Of a stretch of 64,000 nucleotides of DNA, positions 9,481 through 17,929 are shown one piece after another. The notes beneath the pieces are model-generated. The model was not told the origin of the DNA and searched no databases. It was given only the letters and a program-made list of their open reading frames with translations. Source of the stretch: Bradyrhizobium zhanjiangense (GTDB lineage: Bacteria > Pseudomonadota > Alphaproteobacteria > Rhizobiales > Xanthobacteraceae); the NCBI RefSeq assembly GCF_004114935.1, contig NZ_CP022221.1:5043001-5107000 (forward strand), given 5' to 3'. The position numbers and the translations under genes are program-made. How positions within the stretch are numbered: the stretch's first letter is position 1; every line of letters starts with the position of its first letter.

Positions 9481-10194
9481 ATGCTCGAACTCAATGCCAT
9501 CTCGAAACGGTTCGGCGCCATCGTCGTTGCCGACGCGATCGACCTGACGCTGTCTTCCGGCGAGGCGCTGGGCGTGATCGGGCCGAACGGCGCCGGCAAA
9601 TCGACGCTGTTTAACCTCGTCACCGGGCTGTTGCGGCCGGACGCCGGCCGCATCGCGCTCGATGGCGTCGACATCACGGGCCTTTCTCCGGAAGCACGCT
9701 GCCGCGCCGGCATCGGGCGCTCGTTCCAGATCCCGCAACCGTTCGACCATCTCTCGGTGTTCGAGAACCTTGCGGTCGCCGCGCTGTTCGGCGGCGGCCT
9801 GTCGGAGGCGGATGCGATCCAGCATTGCGGCCGCATGCTCGATCTGACCGGCCTCGAAGCCAAGGCCAATCGGCTCGCGGGCAGCCTGCCGCTGCTCGAT
9901 CGCAAGCGACTCGAACTGGCGCGAGCGCTCGCCACCCGGCCGCGCACGTTGTTGCTCGACGAGATCGCGGGCGGCCTCACCGATGCCGAATGCCACGAAC
10001 TGGTCGAGACTATCAGAACCATCCATGCCGAAGGCGTCGGCATCATCTGGATCGAGCACGTGGTGCATGCGCTGCTCGCGGTGGTGCAGCGGCTGGTCGT
10101 CTTGAACTTTGGCAAGGTCGTCGCCCAGGGCGCACCGGTCGAGGTGATGCGCTCGCGCGAGGTCGAGACCATCTATATGGGCGTGCCGGCATGA
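9481..10194 (+). CDS. Liv-type ABC transporter ATP-binding protein (LivG-like)
   Basis: First of two ATPases of the importer. Walker A is GPNGAGKST, Walker B is TLLLDEIAGGL and the H-loop histidine is in WIEHVVHA. The signature loop reads SLPLLDRKRLELARAL in place of the usual LSYGQ, a divergence seen here by eye. ATG 9481 gives the usual family N-terminus (MLELNAISKRFG); an ATG at 9469 adds four residues, and neither has a strong ribosome site. The stop overlaps the next start (ATGA at 10191-10194), indicating translational coupling. Confidence 0.9.
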   Translation: MLELNAISKRFGAIVVADAIDLTLSSGEALGVIGPNGAGKSTLFNLVTGLLRPDAGRIALDGVDITGLSPEARCRAGIGRSFQIPQPFDHLSVFENLAVAALFGGGLSEADAIQHCGRMLDLTGLEAKANRLAGSLPLLDRKRLELARALATRPRTLLLDEIAGGLTDAECHELVETIRTIHAEGVGIIWIEHVVHALLAVVQRLVVLNFGKVVAQGAPVEVMRSREVETIYMGVPA

Positions 10195-10895
10195 CCGCGC
10201 TGCTCAATGTTACGGCGCTCGATGCGTTCTACGGCGACTTCCAGGCGCTGTTCGGCATCGATTTCGAGCTGAACGAGGGCGAGGCGGTCGCAGTCATCGG
10301 CGCCAACGGCGCCGGCAAGTCGACCATGCTGAAATCGTTGGCGGGGCTGGTGAAGAACCGTCCCGATGCGATCCGCCTCGAGGGACGGGCGATCGGCGAT
10401 GCGTCCGCCGCCAGCATCGTCCGGCTCGGCCTCGCGCTGGTGCCGGAGGGCCGCCAGCTGTTTCCCTCGCTCAGCGTCGAGGAGAACCTCTTGATCGGCG
10501 CTTATGGCGGCGAACGCAGCGCGCCGTGGGATCTCGCCGCGGTCTACCGCATGTTCCCGGTGCTGAAGGAGCGGCGACACCGCGCCGTCACCGCGCTGTC
10601 GGGCGGGCAGCAGCAGATGGTGGCGATCGGCCGCGCGCTGATGTCCAACCCACAGGTCCTGCTGTGCGACGAGATCAGCCTCGGCCTCGCGCCCATCGTG
10701 GTGGAGGACATCTACCGCATGCTGCCGCAGATCCGCTCTGGCGGTACCGCCATCGTGCTGGTCGAGCAGGACATCGCCCGCGCATTGCGGGCTTCGGATC
10801 GCTTCTACTGTTTGCAGGAGGGGCGGGTGACGCTGAGCGGACGGCCAGGGGATGTCGATCAGGACACGATCCGCGCGGCCTATTTCGGAGCATGA
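10191..10895 (+). CDS. Liv-type ABC transporter ATP-binding protein (LivF-like)
   Basis: A 234-residue ATPase, the partner of the preceding one. Walker A is GANGAGKST, the signature is LSGGQQQMVAIGRAL, Walker B is VLLCDEISLGLAP and the H-loop region is LVEQDIARAL. The Q-loop segment LVPEGRQLFPSLSVEENL is characteristic of LivF. Unlike its neighbour it keeps a canonical signature, so at least one composite ATP site should be normal. It starts within the stop of the preceding gene, and 7 bp separate it from the permease gene. Confidence 0.92.
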   Translation: MTALLNVTALDAFYGDFQALFGIDFELNEGEAVAVIGANGAGKSTMLKSLAGLVKNRPDAIRLEGRAIGDASAASIVRLGLALVPEGRQLFPSLSVEENLLIGAYGGERSAPWDLAAVYRMFPVLKERRHRAVTALSGGQQQMVAIGRALMSNPQVLLCDEISLGLAPIVVEDIYRMLPQIRSGGTAIVLVEQDIARALRASDRFYCLQEGRVTLSGRPGDVDQDTIRAAYFGA

Positions 10896-10902
10896 GGGGG
10901 CG

Positions 10903-11769
10903 ATGGGCGGGTTCGACACCATCATCGAAGGCGTGCTGCTCGGCGGCGTCTATGCGCTGTTCGCACTTGGCCTGTCGTTGATCTTCGGCATCATGCGCCT
11001 GGTCAATCTGGCGCATGGCGATCTGATCCTGCTTGCCGCCTATCTGGTGCTCAGCGCCACCACCGCGTTCGGTCTGCCGCTTGCGGCCGCATCCCTGCTG
11101 GTCGTCATCACGATGTTCGTGCTCGGCTTCGTGTTGCAGCGGCTGGTGCTGGAGCGGGTGCTCGGCGATGACATCCTGCCGCCCCTGCTCGTCACCTTCG
11201 GCCTGTCGATCGTGATCCAGAACGGACTGCTGCTCGGCTACGGCGCCGACAGCCGCCGGCTGCAGGCAGGCGCCTTCGAATCCTCGTCGGTGGCGCTCGC
11301 CCCCGGCCTGAGCGTCGGGCTGGCGCCGCTGACCGCGCTGGTGACGGCGGTTGCCGCCGTCGCGCTGCTCCAGCTCATCTTCTATCGCACCTCGCTCGGC
11401 CGCGCCTTCCGCGCCACTGCGGATAATCCCGCGATCGCGCAGCTGATGGGCGTCAACGAGCGCAATGTCTACGCCATCGCGGTCGGACTGTCGCTCGCAG
11501 TGTCGGTGATCGCTGCTGTTGTGCTCGGTATCCGCGCCAGCTTCGATCCGTCGATCGGACCGGCGCGGCTGCTCTACGCATTCGAGGCGGTGATCATCGG
11601 CGGGCTCGGCAGCCTGTGGGGGACGCTGGCGGGCGGCATCGTGCTCGGGTTGGCGCAGGCGATCGGAGGGCGGATCAATCCGGAATGGCAGATCCTAGCT
11701 GGCCATCTCGCCTTCCTCGCCGTTCTGATGGTGCGGCCGCGCGGCCTGTTCCCGGCGAGGCGGAGATGA
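10903..11769 (+). CDS. Liv-type ABC transporter permease (LivH-like)
   Basis: A 288-residue inner-membrane permease with about eight hydrophobic helices. The N-terminal LGGVYALFALGLSLIFGIMRLVNLAHGD stretch is the hallmark of LivH. The later cytoplasmic loop RTSLGRAFRATADNPAIAQLMGVN contacts the ATPase. ATG 10903 follows GAGGGGG and leaves a 7-bp gap to the LivF-like gene. Its stop overlaps the next start (ATGA at 11766-11769). Confidence 0.92.
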   Translation: MGGFDTIIEGVLLGGVYALFALGLSLIFGIMRLVNLAHGDLILLAAYLVLSATTAFGLPLAAASLLVVITMFVLGFVLQRLVLERVLGDDILPPLLVTFGLSIVIQNGLLLGYGADSRRLQAGAFESSSVALAPGLSVGLAPLTALVTAVAAVALLQLIFYRTSLGRAFRATADNPAIAQLMGVNERNVYAIAVGLSLAVSVIAAVVLGIRASFDPSIGPARLLYAFEAVIIGGLGSLWGTLAGGIVLGLAQAIGGRINPEWQILAGHLAFLAVLMVRPRGLFPARRR

Positions 11770-12878
11770 GCGTCGAAAGCATCCATATCCCGGCAGGCCG
11801 CGAGCAGCGCCCGGCGGTCGCGCCGGTGTGGCAGGTTCGGGTCGGCACACGGCTGTCGCGCGTCGCGGCCATGGCCGGCATCGCACTGATCGTGGCGCTG
11901 GCCGCGCTGCCCGCGATCGCCTCGCGCAACCTGATCCAGGATCTGATCTTCGTCTTCACCATGCTCACCTTGGCGCAGCTCTGGAACGTGCTGGCCGGGT
12001 GGGGCGGACAGGTATCGGTCGGGCAGCAGGCATTTGTCGGGCTCGGCGCCTATGCGCTGTTTGCCGGCATCGTGATGGCCGGGCTCGATCCGGTTGCGGC
12101 GATCCCGCTGGCCGGACTGTTCGCGGCGCTGGTCGCGGCGATGCTCGGGCCGCTGCTGTTTCGGCTGGAAGGACCATATTTCGCGATCGGCAGCTGGGTC
12201 GCCGCCGAGGCGCTGCGGCTGATCTGCGCCCAGTTCAAGTCGCTCGGCGGCGGCACCGGGATGTCGATATCGCCGGGCGAACTGTCCCAGATGGTCGGGC
12301 TGAAGACTGTGCAGGCGCTGCTTGGCCTGCGCCCGGCGGCCGCGCGTGACGTGCTGGTTTACTGGCTGGCGCTGCTGCTCGCCGTGCTGGTCACGCTCGG
12401 CATCTACGCCTTCATGCGCTCGCACCACGGCCTTGCGCTGGCCGCAAGCCGTGACAACGCAGCGGCGGCGCGCAGCGTCGGCGTCCGCACCGCGCGGACT
12501 CGCCACGTGCTGTGGATCGCGGTCGCGTTCGCCACGGGCATGGTCGGCGCCGTGGTTTATTTGCAGAAGGCGCGTATTTCGCCTGATGCAGCCTTCAGCG
12601 TCACCGACTGGACCGCCTATGTCATCTTCATCGTCGTGATTGGCGGGGTGCGCACCATCGAAGGTCCGATGGTCGGCGTGCTCCTGCTTTGGGGGCTCGT
12701 CACCTATCTCGCCCAGTTTGGCAGTCTCTATCTGGTCGTGCTCGGCACGCTCGCCATCCTGATCATGCTGTTCATGCCGAGCGGCGTGTGGGGCGCGGCA
12801 GCGCGACGCTGGCAATTGCAGCTGTTCCCGACCCAGCGCTGGCTCGGCCGCAGCGGGTCCAGTCCAATGCCATTATGA
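11766..12878 (+). CDS. Liv-type ABC transporter permease (LivM-like)
   Basis: A 370-residue second permease, with a short hydrophilic N-terminal tail (about 40 residues) before the first membrane helix. The NVLAGWGGQVSVGQQAFVG segment is the usual LivM signature, and the loop SHHGLALAASRDNAAAARSVGV is the ATPase-facing element. It is the last gene of the cluster that begins at the maleylacetate reductase, giving an uptake-plus-catabolism unit. No clear stem-loop with a T-run follows it. Confidence 0.92.
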   Translation: MSVESIHIPAGREQRPAVAPVWQVRVGTRLSRVAAMAGIALIVALAALPAIASRNLIQDLIFVFTMLTLAQLWNVLAGWGGQVSVGQQAFVGLGAYALFAGIVMAGLDPVAAIPLAGLFAALVAAMLGPLLFRLEGPYFAIGSWVAAEALRLICAQFKSLGGGTGMSISPGELSQMVGLKTVQALLGLRPAAARDVLVYWLALLLAVLVTLGIYAFMRSHHGLALAASRDNAAAARSVGVRTARTRHVLWIAVAFATGMVGAVVYLQKARISPDAAFSVTDWTAYVIFIVVIGGVRTIEGPMVGVLLLWGLVTYLAQFGSLYLVVLGTLAILIMLFMPSGVWGAAARRWQLQLFPTQRWLGRSGSSPMPL

Positions 12879-13766
12879 CGAACCTTGTGCCAGGTAATCG
12901 TCCCTTCACTCTCCCAATTTTTCTTGGCGTTTGTGACCTCTGGCTTTGCTGCAGATTAGCAGCGCAGGAAAGGCGCCTCCGTCAGAACGTTTTCGGCATT
13001 CGACTCCACACATGCTCCGGAGCGTGCACAGCTAAGTTGTTAGGAGTGGCCGCTGTGGGCGCAAACCTGACACTAAGGCCGGTCCGATTTGACCGATGAC
13101 GGTATCTGCTACAAGTCGAGGAGAGCACAATAGCAGACCGTTCCGAGTTTGAGGCCTGTCTAATGCCACGATTGATTCCGATACTTGCTGAAGGTACAAC
13201 CTGTCAGAGCCAGCCAAATTTTCCTGTGAATTCAAGACCAAAAATTTGCGACGGGTATACCGTCGGCATTTGTCCGTCAGATTTGAAGGTTTGTTCTTGT
13301 AAATCAACGGCGAAACGTCGTTCGAAATGATTGAGTGGGAGTAGTGCAATCGGGCGCTGTTGCGCGGTTAGGCGTAGTCTTGGCGTGGCTGCTTGTCCTG
13401 AGTCCGAGCGTTGACCCGAGTTCTGACCTCCACTTAAGCGGGATCAGTGTCTGGATTCCACCTCGCTCAGGCGAACGGAGTGTTGTGGCGCACTACAGCG
13501 TACAGAGCGGACGGAGCACGTCAGGCGGGCTTCAGTTGAGGGGTCGGTAGTGATTTCGAAGTCGATGGACCTCTGGACGCGAGAGCAGATCGGGGGCGCC
13601 ACTTGAACGCCCCTCGTTCGTCTCCTATGTACAAGGTACATCAAGACGAAGGCTGGTACCTTCACCAACCTGCCCGCTGCGGTAAGGTGGTATCCACACT
13701 TGTGGGATGGGGCCATCCAGTGGCAATCCAAGCAGTACAAGCCTCCGGCGAAGCTCAGGGGGCAAC
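12879..13766. other. Gene-poor region with remnant sequence
   Basis: No convincing gene is seen in this stretch of almost 900 bases. Base composition is visibly lower in GC than the flanking operons. A dispersed repeat occupies 13253-13388. Short open frames on the minus strand around 13032-13349 show no family features and look like remnants. Confidence 0.5.
13253..13388 (+). repeat. Dispersed repeat, copy A
   Basis: About 136 bases that are clearly related to 29016-29151 in the same orientation. Both begin GGGTATACCGTCGG and share AAATGATTGAGTGGGAGTAG (13325-13344 here). Identity is roughly three quarters by eye, with small indels. Copies A and B flank a 15.6-kb segment that holds the molybdenum-hydroxylase operon. 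No terminal inverted repeats or transposase are visible. Confidence 0.7.
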
Positions 13767-14114
13767 ATGTCTATCCCACCTCCAAATCTGTATTCCGCTC
13801 CGCCAACGCGGCGCGGTGTCATCATCGGACTGGCCGCGTCTTCTCTTCCCGCTCCAGCCATTGTCCGCGTGGACCGCATCATGCCAATCCGCAGCATGAT
13901 AATCGCTGAAACCGGCTGTTCATCATCGGGCTTTGTCCAGCGCCTGCTCTATAACGCTCTCGCCAGCGGTCTTGCCCGAGGCCGGATCGCGATCAGGATG
14001 AACAACAGGACCGTGACCTTGCATGAAGCCGAACGGCTGGTCCGCAACGCGCACCAAATTGGCCGGATCAACGAGCCCGACGCGCCATGGGCCATCCGGA
14101 TCGGGGAGAACTGA
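13767..14114 (+). CDS. Small protein with Tat-signal-like N-terminus, unknown function
   Basis: A 115-residue protein I cannot assign to a named family. It begins MSIPPPNLYSAPPTRRGVII, where a twin arginine precedes a hydrophobic, alanine-rich stretch ending in PAPAIVRV, like a short Tat or membrane-anchor signal. The rest is basic, with no recognisable domain. Start 13767 is supported by a G-rich stretch (CAGGGGG) upstream; a longer in-frame ATG at 13707 is less likely. It lies 2 bp before the N-formylglutamate amidohydrolase start, so the two are probably co-translated. Similar short twin-arginine proteins occur in prophage-like parts of rhizobial genomes (from memory, unverified). Confidence 0.5.
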   Translation: MSIPPPNLYSAPPTRRGVIIGLAASSLPAPAIVRVDRIMPIRSMIIAETGCSSSGFVQRLLYNALASGLARGRIAIRMNNRTVTLHEAERLVRNAHQIGRINEPDAPWAIRIGEN

Positions 14115-14116
14115 CG

Positions 14117-14929
14117 ATGACCGTGCGGCAAAGCATCGAAACCGGAAACGGTATGGATGCGACAAAGATCGCTGTACTGCACATTCCTCACAGTTCTCGC
14201 CTGATACCGGCCGACGAGCGTGCGCAACTTTCCGTCAGCGAGTTGGAGCTCGAAACAGAGTTGCTGCGAATGACGGACGCCTTCACCGCCGAGCTGTTCC
14301 CACCTACGCTTCATGAAGCGGAGCGAGTTGTGTTTCCAGTGAGCCGGCTGGTATGCGACGTGGAACGCTTTCCCAAGGATGCAGACGAGCCGATGGCAGG
14401 CCGCGGCATGGGCGCGATCTATGGCGCAACCAGCACCGGGAGCCGGCTGCGGGCCACAGTTTCGGTGGCTGAACGTGAGCGTGTCATGACCCGCTGGTAT
14501 TGGCCGCATCATGAGTTACTCACTTCGGCCATTGACAAGGTGCTCCGCCGTGAAGACCGTTGCCTCATTATCGATTGCCACAGTTTCGCTGATCGTCCGC
14601 TACCGCACGAGCCTGACCAGGACCCGCAGAGACCTGAAATCTGCATTGGCACGGATTCTCTCCACACCGCGCATGGACTGGCTGGAGCAGTTGCAGACGC
14701 TGCAGGGAAGCTCGGGTTCACCGTTGCTGTTGACAGACCATTTGCGGGCGCGCTCATTCCGGCGAAACACTACGGTGCCGACACGAGGGTCCAATCGATA
14801 ATGATAGAGGTGAACCGGCGGGTCTACATGAATGAGCTTACCGGCGATCGTCTCGTCAGCTTTGAGAAGTGCAGGGAAGCGGTTGGCACTCTTGTGTCGA
14901 CTGCGGCGACTTTCTTCCTTTCTGCATAG
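14117..14929 (+). CDS. N-formylglutamate amidohydrolase family protein
   Basis: A 270-residue member of the FGase fold, which includes HutG-type N-formylglutamate deformylases. The family pattern is visible: LHIPHSSRLIP near the N-terminus, the metal-binding region VCDVERF, the IIDCHSFADRPL block and, towards the C-terminus, the arginine-rich SIMIEVNRRVYM motif. It would release formate from an N-formyl amino acid. Start 14117 is only 2 bp after the stop of the small upstream gene. No histidine-utilisation genes are near, so a role in histidine breakdown is not supported by context; it may serve another N-formyl or amide substrate. Confidence 0.85.
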   Translation: MTVRQSIETGNGMDATKIAVLHIPHSSRLIPADERAQLSVSELELETELLRMTDAFTAELFPPTLHEAERVVFPVSRLVCDVERFPKDADEPMAGRGMGAIYGATSTGSRLRATVSVAERERVMTRWYWPHHELLTSAIDKVLRREDRCLIIDCHSFADRPLPHEPDQDPQRPEICIGTDSLHTAHGLAGAVADAAGKLGFTVAVDRPFAGALIPAKHYGADTRVQSIMIEVNRRVYMNELTGDRLVSFEKCREAVGTLVSTAATFFLSA

Positions 14930-15099
14930 CCATAGAGCGCACTCGACACTGGCGCGGGGACGAATGCATTGCTGCGAAACGGCGGTGAAGATCTGGCTGG
15001 CTTGTCGGGCTAGTAAGATGCTTCGGAATCGCGCCGGACAGCGGGATCGGCGACTTCCGGTGCAAAGTGCTATGTTCGCTGGTGATCAGGTCGGGTGAT

Positions 15100-15120
15100 G
15101 GCCTGATTGGCAATCAGGCC
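15100..15120. terminator. Stem-loop overlapping the stop of the molybdopterin-subunit gene
   Basis: A perfect 9-bp stem (GGCCTGATT and AATCAGGCC) with a 3-base loop sits across the TGA of the leftward operon's last gene. No T-run follows in that direction, so it may be a weak terminator or an mRNA 3'-end stabiliser. Confidence 0.45.
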
Positions 15121-17453
15121 TGCGCCGCCGATCCGCTCAGCTCTAACCATTTCATCACCTGTTGCGGCGAAATCGGGTGAAGGTGGATGAACGGCGCATT
15201 TGATCCCAGCGCATTCTCGACGGCCGAGATCACGCAGGCCGCGGCTGGAATTGTGCCGCCCTCGCCGGCGCCTTTGACGCCGATCGGGTTGCGCGGAGAC
15301 GGTGTCTCCATGTGATGGATCTCAATCGGCGGCATCTCGGAGGCCAAAGGTAGCAGGTAATCGGCGTAAGTGGTCGTCAGAGGCTGACCGGCTTCGTCAT
15401 AGATCATCCGTTCAAACAGCGCGTTGCCTATCCCGTGCACCACCCCGCCACGAATTTGGCCGTCGACAATCAGCGGATTGATCAACTTGCCGCAGTCGTG
15501 AACCACAACGTAGCGAACAACCCGCACATCACCGGTCTCAGGGTCGATCTCGACCTCGCAGGCGTTAGCGCCATAGGCAAATGTCAGGGCGGTGGAGTTG
15601 AAATAGGCAGTCGCAGCAAGGTCGGGTTCCATGGCGCCGGGCAGGCTCATTCCGACATTCCCGGCCAGCGTTCGTGAGATTTCCGACAGGCTGACATTCA
15701 ATCCCGGGACCCCTTTGACGCGTACAGCGCCGCCTTCGAGTTCAAGATCCTGCTCTCCGACTTCCAGCTTGTGGGAGGCAAAGGCGATGGCCTTGGCTCG
15801 CACCTTCTGTGACGCCAGTTCAACCGAAGAGCCGGCTGTTACTGCGATCCGGCTTGCAATGGTGGACATGCCCAGCGGGAATTTCGACGTGTCGGCGGTC
15901 TCGACCCTGACGTCATTCAGGTCGACGCCGAGCGCGTCGGCGGCGATCTGCGCAAGCGCCGTGCGGTGACCTTGGCCCTGGCTTGATGCACCGGTGCTGA
16001 CAACGACCTTTCCCGCCGGCGTGACCCGAACCGAAGCTCCTTCAAACGGACCGAGGCCGGTATCCTCGACGCAGGATGCGATACCAAGACCAAGCAGCTT
16101 GCCGCGCTTCGCGGCTGCCGCGCGGCGGGCTTGGAAGCCGGAAGCGTCGATTTTATGGAGTACGAGATCCAGAGCGGCGATGTAGTCGCCGCTGTCATAG
16201 GAGATCGGTGAGCCATCACGCGCCTTCATGCCAGTAGAGTAAGGCATCTGGTCGGCGCGAACGAAGCTGCGCCGGCGCACTTCCTGTCGGTCGATGCCGA
16301 GGTGGCGCGCGATACGGTCGGCGAGGCGTTCAAGCAAAAACGCGGCGTTTGGACGGCATGCGCCACGTACCGGTGACGTCGGCACCAAGTTGGTTAACAC
16401 GACGTCAATTGTAAGGTCGAGCGCCTCAAGCGCGTATGGGCCCGGAAAGCTGGCGAGGGCTGTTGCCGGCAGAATGAGGCCGTAGGGCGCGTAGGCGCCG
16501 TTGTCGTGAACGCAATGGCCCCGGATCGCGCGCATGCGCCCGTCATGGTCGAAGGCGACATCGAGCGTCCAGACCTGTCCGCGCTGCTGCGTCGTGGCGA
16601 CGAAGTGCTCCTGGCGGTCCTCGATCCATTTGACCGGCCGCGCGGTCTTGAGCGCGGCGAGCGCAACAGCGAACTCCTCCGGATAGACATTGGCCTTGGG
16701 GCCGAAGCCGCCGCCAACATCCGGCGTCATGATGTGGATCTGGCTCTCATCGCGGTTGAGATAGGTCGCAAGGTGTCGCCGCACCATGTAGGGCGATTGC
16801 GAGGACGTAGAGAGCGTCAGCACGTCTGAATGCGGATCGACGCTGGCAACCACGCCGCGGCATTCCATAGAATGGCAGCCGCCGCGATGAATATCGAAGC
16901 GTTCGGTGAGGACATGGTCGGCCTTCGCAAACACCGCGCCGCAATCGGAGAAGCCGGCCTTCATGGTGGCCGCGATGTTGCTCGGCCGCTTGCTGTCGGC
17001 TCTGGGCGCTCCCGCCTTCGAGGCAAGGACGGCGTCGGCAACGGCCGGCAATTCCTCGATGTCGAGCGACACGGCGGCCGCGGCATCTTCTGCCCTTGCC
17101 CGGTCGTCGGCCAGCACGATCGCGATGGCTTCGCCGACGTGACGCACTTCCTCGACAGCCAACGGGTGATAAGTAATCGGTGTCGGCAGGAGCGGGTGCG
17201 GGGCCATCGGCGGCATCTGGCCCTGCGCAATACCTGCGAAATCCGCCATCGTGTAAATCGCCACGACGCCCGGCATGCCGCTCGCTTCGCCCGTGTCGAC
17301 GCTCCGGATGCGGCCGTGGGCCACACTCGCCCGGACGAACGCGGCATGCAGCATGCCCGGGAATTCCGAGTCGTCGACATAGCGTCCGCGTCCTGTCAGC
17401 AGGCGGGGATCCTCGACGCGGGTGACCGCAGCTCCGAAATAACGCGCGCTCAT
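15114..17453 (-). CDS. Molybdopterin-binding subunit, xanthine dehydrogenase/CO dehydrogenase-like
   Basis: The large (779-residue) catalytic subunit of a three-subunit molybdenum hydroxylase. The N-terminal a/b hammerhead (about residues 1-120, with LLTGRGRYVDD) is followed by the Moco-binding domain with SPYMVRRHLA, GGGFGPKA and SPVRGACRPNAAF. The catalytic glutamate is in the C-terminal GVKGAGEGGTIPAA motif. The AYxCSFR loop of genuine CO dehydrogenase is absent; ACRPNAAF stands at that site, so the enzyme is more likely a hydroxylase of an organic (aromatic or N-heterocyclic) substrate. It overlaps the 2Fe-2S subunit gene by 4 bp and ends the nine-gene leftward operon. Confidence 0.9.
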   Translation of the reverse strand: MSARYFGAAVTRVEDPRLLTGRGRYVDDSEFPGMLHAAFVRASVAHGRIRSVDTGEASGMPGVVAIYTMADFAGIAQGQMPPMAPHPLLPTPITYHPLAVEEVRHVGEAIAIVLADDRARAEDAAAAVSLDIEELPAVADAVLASKAGAPRADSKRPSNIAATMKAGFSDCGAVFAKADHVLTERFDIHRGGCHSMECRGVVASVDPHSDVLTLSTSSQSPYMVRRHLATYLNRDESQIHIMTPDVGGGFGPKANVYPEEFAVALAALKTARPVKWIEDRQEHFVATTQQRGQVWTLDVAFDHDGRMRAIRGHCVHDNGAYAPYGLILPATALASFPGPYALEALDLTIDVVLTNLVPTSPVRGACRPNAAFLLERLADRIARHLGIDRQEVRRRSFVRADQMPYSTGMKARDGSPISYDSGDYIAALDLVLHKIDASGFQARRAAAAKRGKLLGLGIASCVEDTGLGPFEGASVRVTPAGKVVVSTGASSQGQGHRTALAQIAADALGVDLNDVRVETADTSKFPLGMSTIASRIAVTAGSSVELASQKVRAKAIAFASHKLEVGEQDLELEGGAVRVKGVPGLNVSLSEISRTLAGNVGMSLPGAMEPDLAATAYFNSTALTFAYGANACEVEIDPETGDVRVVRYVVVHDCGKLINPLIVDGQIRGGVVHGIGNALFERMIYDEAGQPLTTTYADYLLPLASEMPPIEIHHMETPSPRNPIGVKGAGEGGTIPAAACVISAVENALGSNAPFIHLHPISPQQVMKWLELSGSAAQA

Positions 17454-17929
17454 GGGCGGCTACCCTTTGCTGCGGCGGCTGTCAGGGCCGCTTCGACGAT
17501 TCCCTGGTAGCCGGTACAGCGGCACGTGTTGCCGGAGATCGCTATCCTGACGTCCTGTTGGGTCGGAGAGGGCGTGACGCGCAGAAAAGCTTCGAGCGTC
17601 ATCAGCATACCCGGCGTACAGAACCCGCATTGCAATCCGTGATGATCGGCAAAAGCCTGCTGCAGCGGGGAGAGTTGGCCGCCCGTGGCAAGGCCCTCGA
17701 CCGTTTCGACCGTGCAGCCGTCGATCTGGACGGCCAGCATCAGGCACGATCGCACCGGTGCACCATCGACGATGACGGTGCAGGCGCCGCAGACGCCATG
17801 TTCGCATCCGACATGTGTTCCGGTGAGCCCCAGGCCGTGACGCAGGAAGTCGGCCAAGTGCGTCCTTGTCTCGGCGCTGGCCTCGCGCCGCTCGCCGTTG
17901 AGCGTGAAGGTCAGGTGTCGTTCGCTCAT
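17450..17929 (-). CDS. 2Fe-2S subunit of molybdenum hydroxylase (CoxS-like)
   Basis: A 159-residue electron-transfer subunit with two 2Fe-2S clusters. The plant-ferredoxin-type cysteines are C42, C47, C50 and C62. The second cluster uses C101, C104, C136 and C138 (CGFCTPGM and CRCTGYQG). Both sets are complete. It passes electrons from the Moco subunit to the FAD subunit. It overlaps the genes on both sides by 4 bp, so the three subunits are translationally coupled in the order FAD, 2Fe-2S, Moco. Confidence 0.95.
   Translation of the reverse strand: MSERHLTFTLNGERREASAETRTHLADFLRHGLGLTGTHVGCEHGVCGACTVIVDGAPVRSCLMLAVQIDGCTVETVEGLATGGQLSPLQQAFADHHGLQCGFCTPGMLMTLEAFLRVTPSPTQQDVRIAISGNTCRCTGYQGIVEAALTAAAAKGSRP

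Noticed and set aside
11574..12815. 413-codon minus-strand frame across the LivM-like gene
   Set aside because: Antisense of a clear permease gene; composition is typical of a shadow.
13032..13349. 105-codon minus-strand frame inside repeat copy A
   Set aside because: Its start region is shared with copy B, but the frame is not kept there and there is no ribosome site; treated as repeat sequence.
15114..17453. Genuine aerobic CO dehydrogenase (CoxL form I)
   Set aside because: The AYxCSFR active-site loop is missing and no cox accessory genes are near.
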